The notes beneath the pieces are model-generated. The model made no database searches and was not told the DNA's origin. It was given only the letters and a program-made list of their open reading frames with translations. A program made the position numbers and the translations under genes. Source: Sphingobacterium rhinopitheci (lineage in GTDB: Bacteria; Bacteroidota; Bacteroidia; Sphingobacteriales; Sphingobacteriaceae). From it: DNA of 64,000 nt. The DNA is taken from NCBI RefSeq assembly GCF_022627575.1, contig NZ_JADEYQ010000014.1, forward strand, positions 24,280 to 88,279, written 5' to 3'. This document shows, piece after piece, positions 11,301 to 17,795 of this stretch; within the stretch, counting starts at the first letter, position 1; each line of letters opens with the position of its first letter.

Positions 11301-11631
11301 CAGCTGTTTTTCCTTTAACTTGGACAGAAACACCCATTAATGGTGTATTATTAGCATCTTTCACAATACCATATACATTGATCTTTTGTTGCGCTAATAA
11401 GTGGTTATTAGAAATCACTGCTATTGATTTATTTAATTTATTATTTTTGCCCTCAGTAATTATATTACCAAAAGAAAAGTGACTCATTAACACTGCGGGA
11501 ACAATAAATCCGAAACTTAATAAGTACTGTTTTGTAAATAAGCCCTTTGTAAACATCCTCGATTGGCTATGAAATTGCTCTCGAGCAGAATAACTAAAGT
11601 TTTTAGCTTTGTTTAATTGATTTGTTTGCAT
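8371..11631 (-). CDS. SusC/RagA family TonB-linked outer-membrane transporter
   Basis: 1086 residues. Order of parts: a long N-terminus with a hydrophobic signal core at about residues 34-55; a carboxypeptidase-regulatory-like beta-sandwich about residues 82-158 (GIVKDANNTPLMGVSVQVKG); the TonB box/linker VVVGYGSQ; a plug with VKGKTAA-, SPDQALTGQIAGVQV- and LKDASATAIYGSRGSNG-type motifs; and a 22-strand barrel ending in YTLGLNFNF with terminal Phe, as expected for BamA-dependent assembly. It imports a ligand delivered by SusD using TonB energy. The unusually long N-terminus could be shortened to Met26. It is the first gene of the minus-strand operon; a 12-bp inverted repeat lies in the upstream region (11707-11736). 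No ECF sigma/anti-sigma pair or hybrid two-component regulator is adjacent. Confidence 0.97.
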   Translation of the reverse strand: MQTNQLNKAKNFSYSAREQFHSQSRMFTKGLFTKQYLLSFGFIVPAVLMSHFSFGNIITEGKNNKLNKSIAVISNNHLLAQQKINVYGIVKDANNTPLMGVSVQVKGKTAATSTDVNGRYEIEVDKGSTLVFKNIGFKEQEITVNSSGASNVVLESSQQDIDEVVVVGYGSQQKKDVTGSIATVSMNNVKGQAIASPDQALTGQIAGVQVSASNGTPGGGPKIQVRGIGAIGAGSQPLYVIDGFPIPSSSSERNNPLATINPADIESMTVLKDASATAIYGSRGSNGVILINTKKGAIGAMKINVAASTGLQQIPKKGRPNLMNAQEFAQFRKEAIEDKIRYEEGREPTINDIPEEYRNPAALGEGVDWYDAVLRVAPMTDVNLNLSGGSESMRSYVSLGYLNQEGTVINTGLDRFSVRANVDGTIFNKLKVGVNLAPTLSYLRGGVNGQGRDEFFQITTPVGKIYNDDGSYVPYIQSPGSFGNPNPVMYFNERVDKSSGMKMLFSTYLEYSILKNLKFKTTFNADYFDESRETFRPSTIPNQNAPGASIPSGGYYRQQYLNWANENTLSYDVVLNDDHSFNALAGYSVQVQKNKGANFNGSQFPDDDIQTLNAAARITGNTGIEDWALISYLARLNYSYKDKYIVTGSFRSDGSSRFGKDNVWGSFPSVAVGWRLSEENFLKDTPWLDELKLRASYGRSGNFNISNYASLSSIGTSNYIFGGSLAPGRTMNNLGNRILGWERMKELNIGVDLAVFNNRLSFTMNYYKRNTLDLLLNTPVPQSSGFGNVTENRGNVENKGFEFSVNSLNIKRDNFSWNTDFNISFNRNKVITLGRSTDPIYSGQSSEGNFTNITRIGQPVGMIIGYVVEGIYQNQADLDRYPSFPGAIPGNLRMKDVDGDGEITPNDDFDVIGNPYPDFTWGMTNSFNYKSFDFRFMMVGAMGQEMLQARRFYTDNIDGVFNVRKEVADRWRSESNPGSGLVPTTNGTGRGRVMYRDTHSLFIQKTDYLWIRNISLGYTLPKPVGKVINNLRIYANLQNPFLFTGYDGNPEGTNLNRADTSPLAMGIDYGSYPVPRIYTLGLNFNF

Positions 11632-11706
11632 AATTTAGCAAAAGTTTAATGGTTGAACATATAGGAGACGTGAACCTCTTATTTATTATGTTTTACTGTT
11701 AAAATA

Positions 11707-11736
11707 TTACCGATAGTGGACTAACACTATCGGTAA
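11707..11736 (-). promoter_or_regulatory. 12-bp perfect inverted repeat upstream of the SusC operon
   Basis: The arms TTACCGATAGTG and CACTATCGGTAA are perfectly complementary with a 6-nt loop. The hairpin lies 75 bases upstream of the susC start. On the plus strand it is followed by a T-run (ACTTTTTTAA), on the minus strand by a weaker ATTTTAAC. It could be a leader attenuator, an operator, or a terminator protecting the divergent region. No gene ends here on either strand, which argues against simple termination. Regulatory role is inference. Confidence 0.5.
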
Positions 11737-12369
11737 ACTTTTTTAAGTATTTATTGACGATTGATTAATTGTACCTAACGACCTTTAACCTCCTTTTTTA
11801 ACTAATACCATAAATGTATCTTCCATTATTACCATATATTGATACAAGGGAATCTTTTTGCTTATAATTGGAAACGATTTTGAATCGTTGATATTCGAAT
11901 ATAGTAAACCATAAAAAAATAGGCATCCTGCACTATCCTGAAAAAACAAGCCCTTAGCCAATAATAAGCATAGCAATAAAAATCACAAAAACCTTAAATA
12001 CAGCACCATAAGTGTAATTACATTGACTAAAAAAACACTTTATTACACTAAAAAAAGAAATTTTTATCTGACATAATTCCTATTATTTATCATTTTATGA
12101 ATTCAGAATAAGGAAAATATTTAGGTAAATGTAGTAAGTACAGGTATTTAGTAAGATAATTCAAGCAATAGATAGGTTTCTTTTGGATAAACATGAAAAT
12201 TACATAATATTTAAATAACCAAAGCAAGAAATCATTATTTTAAATAGTTAATAATATTATTTCTCTACATAATATTATGAGGAGAGCCAAGCAATTTAGT
12301 ATAATGCCATTTACTTATTGGCAAGTTATTTGCTTCTGCAATACAAATACCTATTATACCTTATAAACC
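11737..12369. other. Long AT-rich intergenic region between divergent operons
   Basis: This stretch separates the minus-strand SusC operon from the plus-strand FUSC gene. A minus frame of 63 codons at 11785-11976 is open, but I recognise no family, it has no credible start context and no counterpart nearby, so I do not call it a gene. It may hold the regulatory sites of both neighbours; I found no exact TAnnTTTG element close to either start. Confidence 0.5.
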
Positions 12370-14574
12370 ATGCAGGAAAAGAAAAGAAAATTTATCGATG
12401 AACTCTTATATAAAATTAGTGATGACCATTTTTATAATGCCGTAAAAATAACACTTTGTGCAGTTTTATCCTTTCTAATATTTTATGACAGAGATGGCGT
12501 AGCTGTAGCCTTTGGGTTGACGCTAGGAGCAACACTTTGCTCACCTATTGATAGTAGCAATAGCCTCAAAGAAAAAATAATAGGCGTTGGCCTTGCTGCA
12601 ATTTTGGTACCTACATTTTCTATAGCACTAACGCTACTTTATTCTTACACTTTTATATTTTACGTGGTATTTGCAATTTTTGTTTTTTTTAGTGCCCTTA
12701 TATCCTTATATGGGCAACGTGCTAACCAGATGTCATTTACGTTATTATTAGGTATCTGTTTATCATTTATACATATTACAAATACATCAGATGCACTCTC
12801 CAATGGTTTGTATATGTTTTGTGGCGGTATGATGTATTTAACAATTTCTATTATTTTTTACCTTATCAGACCTTCAAAATATATTAGTATAAAACTAGCT
12901 GTTTGTATCAATAATGTCGCTTCCTATCTGCAGTTACGTTCACAATATTGGGGAGATAACCCCGATATTGATACTATTAAAGAAAAACAATTAGCATTAC
13001 AGGTTGTTATAAATGACTCATTTAATCAAATCAACCAATACCTTGACTACAACAATTTTAGATTAGTAAACTCAAAAAATAACAGGAAAATAATATTAGC
13101 TACTTCCTTTTTAAATGAAATAATGGAATTCGCAATATCAACAACATTCCATAATAAGGAAACAATAGAAGAACTCGATAAGCAAACAAACATAAAGAAA
13201 TCAATAGCAGAAATAACACAAAATTTTGCTACCAATCTTAAAGATCTTTCCGATAGTATAAGACTTCGTTCTACCTATCAACCGACCAATATATTGACAG
13301 ATAAATTGGCAGATATTCAAGATGAACTTAAAAATATAAACGATATATCCATAGAAAACAAATTCTATATAGACAATATATATGATTATTTAAGTAAACA
13401 AATCAAAAAAATAAAAGCCCTAGAACGCGTGTGTACAGAGAAGATAGATACCTCTGATATTACACTAAATTATGAAGATGCAGCTAAATACTTTACTCCA
13501 AATCAATATCGATTTAAAACACTCATCGAAAACTTCAATTTCAAATCTATCTATTTCAGATACGCTATGCGTACAACCATAGCTTTGTTGATAGGATTGA
13601 CTTTTGGAGATTTCATAGCACTCCAGAAAGAATATTGGGTATTACTAACAATTATCGTCATCATACGCCCAGGATATGGGCTTACAAAGAGTAGAATGCA
13701 CAGTCGTGTATTAGGTACTGTTATTGGCGGATTATTAGGTATAGTAATCTTATACTTCATTAAAGATACCCTTATACTCGGTATATTAACAGCGTCAGCT
13801 ATGCTTTTTAGTTACTGGTTTTCGAGTAAAGACTACAGAATTGGGGTTACATTCACAACCTTATTCATTATTCTAATCTATGGCATACTTAAAACAGGAG
13901 CAGATATCAGCGTACTGTATAGAATCGTAGATACATTGACAGGCGCTACCATTGCCTTCGTAGCAACGACATTCTTATGGCCTTCTTGGGAGACAGATTC
14001 TGTAAAGAAAAATTTAATAGCTTCTATCAATAGTACGATTGAATATATCAATCAGTTTAAAATTATATATATCCAAAAGCTTAGAGAAAATTTTGAAGTA
14101 GAAACTACACGCAAGAATGCTTTTATAGCAATAGGAAACTTAATGGAATCCTACCAACGCTTAATTCAGGAACCTAAAAATAAGCAACAAAATAGAGCCG
14201 AGTTATATAAAATAGCTATTTTAAATCAAACATTAGTGGGCGCTGTAGCGAGTTTAGGAAGCTTTATAAGATCGCATCAAGAAAATGAGAATTTTCAATC
14301 TTATGATACTATTGTAAATACAGTGATCTATAATTTAGATGTTAGTTTGAGTTATTTTGGCGATAAATCTACACATGTTGACAAAAATGATATCTGTCCA
14401 GAAACAGTAATTTCAACTTTACAAATAGAACAATCGAAAAAAATAAATCTACTGGATTCCTCCTCAAATGAGGAAAGAAGAAAGCTTGAGGAATCCCAAT
14501 TGATGCTGAAGCAACTGAGCTGGATTGCTAACTTATCCGAGCAAATTGAAACCACAGCAAAAAATATTAAATAA
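12370..14574 (+). CDS. FUSC family inner-membrane protein (YccS/YhfK-like)
   Basis: 734 residues with two membrane blocks separated by a long soluble helical region. The first block has about six hydrophobic helices (residues ~20-165) with a FGLTLGATLCSPIDSSNS loop. The second (residues ~390-540) includes the family's typical sequence YWVLLTIIVIIRPGYGLTKSR, with repeated helices FGDFIALQKEYW and HSRVLGTVIGGLLGI. The C-terminal ~190 residues are cytoplasmic helices. This is the layout of fusaric-acid-resistance/aromatic-acid-efflux-like proteins. Substrate is unknown; these proteins usually pair with a membrane-fusion partner, but none is adjacent. It stands alone as a single-gene unit. Confidence 0.88.
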   Translation: MQEKKRKFIDELLYKISDDHFYNAVKITLCAVLSFLIFYDRDGVAVAFGLTLGATLCSPIDSSNSLKEKIIGVGLAAILVPTFSIALTLLYSYTFIFYVVFAIFVFFSALISLYGQRANQMSFTLLLGICLSFIHITNTSDALSNGLYMFCGGMMYLTISIIFYLIRPSKYISIKLAVCINNVASYLQLRSQYWGDNPDIDTIKEKQLALQVVINDSFNQINQYLDYNNFRLVNSKNNRKIILATSFLNEIMEFAISTTFHNKETIEELDKQTNIKKSIAEITQNFATNLKDLSDSIRLRSTYQPTNILTDKLADIQDELKNINDISIENKFYIDNIYDYLSKQIKKIKALERVCTEKIDTSDITLNYEDAAKYFTPNQYRFKTLIENFNFKSIYFRYAMRTTIALLIGLTFGDFIALQKEYWVLLTIIVIIRPGYGLTKSRMHSRVLGTVIGGLLGIVILYFIKDTLILGILTASAMLFSYWFSSKDYRIGVTFTTLFIILIYGILKTGADISVLYRIVDTLTGATIAFVATTFLWPSWETDSVKKNLIASINSTIEYINQFKIIYIQKLRENFEVETTRKNAFIAIGNLMESYQRLIQEPKNKQQNRAELYKIAILNQTLVGAVASLGSFIRSHQENENFQSYDTIVNTVIYNLDVSLSYFGDKSTHVDKNDICPETVISTLQIEQSKKINLLDSSSNEERRKLEESQLMLKQLSWIANLSEQIETTAKNIK

Positions 14575-14812
14575 GTTCAAAAAGTAGCATAGCAAAATAT
14601 ATTTATACTATCTAATCACGTATAAACAAAGAAGATAAATCAACTATCATCTTAAAGTTCTATTAAAAATTTGTAAGCATAGATACAACCATTTAAATGG
14701 AAAACGAGAAAATACAAATAATAAAATTCCATTTCCGAAGGGTGAAATAGTTATGAAACCGGATAATCATATCGTGAATTAAGTGAAAGTAAATCTATGG
14801 CAAGTCTTAATT

Positions 14813-14847
14813 TGAAAAAAGGCTCAGATTATAAATAATCTAAGCCT
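14813..14847 (-). terminator. Intrinsic terminator of the metallophosphoesterase gene
   Basis: Arms at 14820-14832 and 14835-14847 form a 13-bp stem with one mismatch and a 2-nt nominal loop. On the minus strand a run of T follows directly, 40 bases past the stop codon of the phosphoesterase. The remainder of the 14575-14885 gap holds nothing I recognise. Confidence 0.75.
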
Positions 14848-14885
14848 AATCTTTTTGAATTACAAACTTTAAAACATAATATTTA

Positions 14886-16448
14886 TTACATCACATTGAT
14901 TGTCGTATTTTGCTTATGTGTCTTTCCAAACATATCCGTCGCTTCTACTTCTATATTATGTACACCTTGAGAAAGGTTATTAGGGAATTTAATTTCCCAA
15001 ATATGGGATGATTTAACTGGATTAGAAGGACGTCTACCATCCATAAATTCTATGGCATTATCAAATTTTAAAACCTCATATTGATACGCTAAATCTACTA
15101 TTTCGACGTGCTTCATATCATTCCATTTGCCGCCATCGATGCGAAATTTAACTTTATCATTTGCGGTACCCATAAAAAAATTAGCATAAAGCTTATACCT
15201 GCCTAGATGTTTTTTGCTCACAGCCTTTGGCGCTATAATATTAATTTGATAATCTTGGTTTTCACCAGCTACTTTATAGTCAAAAGAATATTGGTTCCCT
15301 TTTACATTTAAAATTGCATAACCCTTTGGTGTACCATCTCGCATCATAGATTGAGGCACTCCTTGATTATTGTCCAATCCTGAATACCAATCACCTGACG
15401 TAGTACCTACATTATACTCGTGATGTGGTTTCTCCTGACGCCACCCTTCACTTTTATCATAAAACAATTGTTGCTGATAGTGTGTGTGTGCAGACATAGA
15501 AACCGTATGATTAAATTCTGCTAATAGATCAAATAGACGTTGTCTATCTTCATTACGAAATACATCAGAATTATTATGCTTTAAAGGGATATGAAAGCAA
15601 AGAACTATTAATTTATCTTTTGGAACAAATTTTAAATCATTTTCAATAAAATCTAATTGATCCTTACGAAATCCACCCAAATAACCTTTTCCAGTTCTAG
15701 GGTTAGGATAAATAATGTTGTCTAATACAATAAAGTGGGCATCACCATAATTAAAGGAATAATTATTGGGACCAAAATTTTTCTCAAAACTTTCGTCAGA
15801 TAATGAATCTGATAATACATCATAATTCATATCATGATTCCCCATTACATTGTACCAAGGCTTCCCTATTTGCTTAATTACATCTTTATATGGCGCATGT
15901 AGATCCAAATTGTCACCTACTAAGTCACCCAGTGAAATACCAAATGCAATACTATCACCATTGTTTAAATCATTAATTATTCCTTTTTTAAAGAATGCCA
16001 ACTCTTCAAGATTATAAACTTGTGGATCTCCGAATACTAACGCTTGAAATTGCTTACTTTCATCCTGTCTGTACATCGGAAAATCTAACCGTGCCGGTAA
16101 TTTACCGGTAGGCAAAGAAACAGAATACTTCAATACGGGTGATCCATTCGGTTTGTATATATAATAATATTGAGGAAGGTTATTTTCATTTAATGGAAAT
16201 GAATAATCCGATGGCTTTATAACAAAAATTATGTTATCACTACCTACGGGAAGGCGGTATTCCCCTTTTTCATTTGTTTGTACAACATCCTTACCATTAC
16301 TCACAGAAACAGATTTTAAACCTACCTCAGATTTATCTTTTTTTCCATTTTTGTTAGTATCATGAAAAACAACACCTTTAGCGAATTCTTGTGCTTGAGC
16401 TATACCTATAGAAAGTAAGCCAATTGTAAATAAAAATTTTAATTTCAT
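14886..16448 (-). CDS. Secreted calcineurin-like metallophosphoesterase with N- and C-terminal Bacteroidota domains
   Basis: I place the start at the ATG at 16448, twelve codons inside the longest frame, because it begins a clean Sec signal peptide (MKLKFLFTIGLLSIGIAQAQ); the protein is then 520 residues. Next comes a SdrD-B-like/carboxypeptidase-like N-terminal domain (GVVFHDTNKNGKKDKSEVGL). The metallophosphatase core follows with metal-site motifs VFGDPQVY, GISLGDLVGD, VMGNHDMNY, LCFHIPL and MSAHTHYQQ, and then a beta-rich C-terminal domain. It hydrolyses phosphomono- or diesters in the periplasm or outside the cell. The gene is alone, with its own terminator. Substrate unknown. Confidence 0.88.
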   Translation of the reverse strand: MKLKFLFTIGLLSIGIAQAQEFAKGVVFHDTNKNGKKDKSEVGLKSVSVSNGKDVVQTNEKGEYRLPVGSDNIIFVIKPSDYSFPLNENNLPQYYYIYKPNGSPVLKYSVSLPTGKLPARLDFPMYRQDESKQFQALVFGDPQVYNLEELAFFKKGIINDLNNGDSIAFGISLGDLVGDNLDLHAPYKDVIKQIGKPWYNVMGNHDMNYDVLSDSLSDESFEKNFGPNNYSFNYGDAHFIVLDNIIYPNPRTGKGYLGGFRKDQLDFIENDLKFVPKDKLIVLCFHIPLKHNNSDVFRNEDRQRLFDLLAEFNHTVSMSAHTHYQQQLFYDKSEGWRQEKPHHEYNVGTTSGDWYSGLDNNQGVPQSMMRDGTPKGYAILNVKGNQYSFDYKVAGENQDYQINIIAPKAVSKKHLGRYKLYANFFMGTANDKVKFRIDGGKWNDMKHVEIVDLAYQYEVLKFDNAIEFMDGRRPSNPVKSSHIWEIKFPNNLSQGVHNIEVEATDMFGKTHKQNTTINVM

Positions 16449-16619
16449 AGTAAATCGTTTATGGGTAATAATGACAAAACCCATGATAATTAGATTAATA
16501 ATGTTGATAAAAAAAATAGAACTTATTATTGAATCTGAAATATACGAATTTTTATTAAATACTTATATTCAAATAGTTATAATAATACAAACAGTATATT
16601 ATTTTTTGAATGCCATAAT

Positions 16620-16655
16620 AGTTCTTTGCTCAAAGATAAATTTGAACAAAGAACT
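16620..16655. repeat. Hairpin in the cmk-phosphoesterase intergenic gap
   Basis: The arms AGTTCTTTGCTCAA and TTGAACAAAGAACT pair over 14 positions with one mismatch and an 8-nt loop. It lies downstream of the cmk stop and upstream of the phosphoesterase. There is no T-run, so it is more likely an mRNA 3'-end stabiliser or weak terminator. A second hairpin with arms AAAGTAAATAG/CTATTTACTTT (16684-16707) overlaps the cmk stop codon. Confidence 0.45.
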
Positions 16656-16696
16656 AAATGTAACTTAAATATTAAGATATTGTAAAGTAAATAGAG

Positions 16697-17377
16697 CTAT
16701 TTACTTTTTATTTTTTCAATTTGTGCTAACACAAATTTTAATTGTTCTTCTTGTGATAACTCAGAATTATCTAAAACAATAGCATCATCAGCTTGACGTA
16801 ATGGACTCTCTTCGCGTGTAGAATCGATATGATCACGATGCGATAGATTCTGTTGAATTTCCTCCATTGTCACTTCCTCACCTTTAGCAGTAAGCTCTGC
16901 AAATCTTCTTTCGGCACGCACACTAGGACTTGCTGTCATAAATATTTTCAGATCTGCATCAGGAAATACTGTAGTACCAATATCTCGACCGTCCATCACT
17001 ATATTGCGGTGGCTTCCTAGACGTTGTTGCTGTGCTACCATAGCTTGACGTACTTCTTTTATCGTACTCACTTCACTGACATTAGAAGATACTTCCATTT
17101 GACGTATCTCATCAGACACATCCTCATTATTCAATAATATCTGCGTATGTGTAGTACTAGGAATTAAATCGATATGAATCTCCGCCAAAGCATTCAAAAT
17201 ATCAAATTTATTCTTAAGATCTATTCTATTGCGTAAAAAATAAAGCGTAACCGCTCTATACATCGCTCCTGAATCAACAAAAACAAAATTTAATTCCTTA
17301 GCTAAGGCTTTTGCTACGGTACTTTTCCCACAAGAAGAAAAGCCATCAATAGCGACAATAAAATTATTTCTTGCCAT
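16697..17377 (-). CDS. cmk: Cytidylate kinase
   Basis: 226 residues. A P-loop lies at residues 12-20 (GFSSCGKST), followed by VFVDSGAMYRAVTLYFLR, the CMP-binding DVSDEIR, and the diagnostic VMDGRDIGTTVFPDADLKIF with ASPSVRAERR. It phosphorylates CMP and dCMP in the cytoplasm. Its ATG overlaps the stop of the preceding 137-codon gene by one base (TAATG), so translation is probably coupled. It closes the engB-ubiA-topA-hypothetical-cmk operon. Length is normal for the family. Confidence 0.97.
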   Translation of the reverse strand: MARNNFIVAIDGFSSCGKSTVAKALAKELNFVFVDSGAMYRAVTLYFLRNRIDLKNKFDILNALAEIHIDLIPSTTHTQILLNNEDVSDEIRQMEVSSNVSEVSTIKEVRQAMVAQQQRLGSHRNIVMDGRDIGTTVFPDADLKIFMTASPSVRAERRFAELTAKGEEVTMEEIQQNLSHRDHIDSTREESPLRQADDAIVLDNSELSQEEQLKFVLAQIEKIKSK

Positions 17378-17790
17378 TAATTGTATCCTCCTATCATCAC
17401 ACCAGCTTTATTGACTAATGGAATTTTAGAGAGGTTTTCATCCACGATGCTCTCCGGTAAGAAAATATATTTTTTGTCAAAAATCGTATTATCTATATAA
17501 TAACTTAACCAATATTCATTGGTTAACCCAAAAACCTGTGGGTCAATAAGTTCAATCTTGACAGATGAATTCGCATTCACATCGCCTATAAAATGTCTTA
17601 AAGTACTTGTTTTAACTTCACGATCATTTATCATACCATATCCTTTGGAAGTAACCAGTACATTCTTGAGGTCGATATTTTTTTCATTTATTAAATAAAC
17701 AGACCAATTTTTTGTTTCCGGTGTTTCACTTTCCAACACTACTGCTATAGAAACATTTTCAACAATATTAAGAGGTAAATCCTTCTTCAT
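17377..17790 (-). CDS. Conserved hypothetical protein between topA and cmk
   Basis: 137 residues, soluble, no signal peptide. I do not recognise a named domain, though the composition and length resemble a small beta-rich protein (alternating strands VSIAVVLE, WSVYLIN, VKIELIDP, KYIFLPES). It begins 5 bases after the topA stop and shares one base with the cmk start, so it is clearly embedded in the operon and is a real gene. Its neighbours give no firm functional hint beyond co-expression with replication and nucleotide genes. Confidence 0.82.
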   Translation of the reverse strand: MKKDLPLNIVENVSIAVVLESETPETKNWSVYLINEKNIDLKNVLVTSKGYGMINDREVKTSTLRHFIGDVNANSSVKIELIDPQVFGLTNEYWLSYYIDNTIFDKKYIFLPESIVDENLSKIPLVNKAGVMIGGYN

Positions 17791-17795
17791 CTTTC

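Noticed and set aside
11785..11976. 63-codon minus-strand frame upstream of susC
   Set aside because: No recognisable family, no start context, and AT-rich intergenic composition; a chance frame is more likely.
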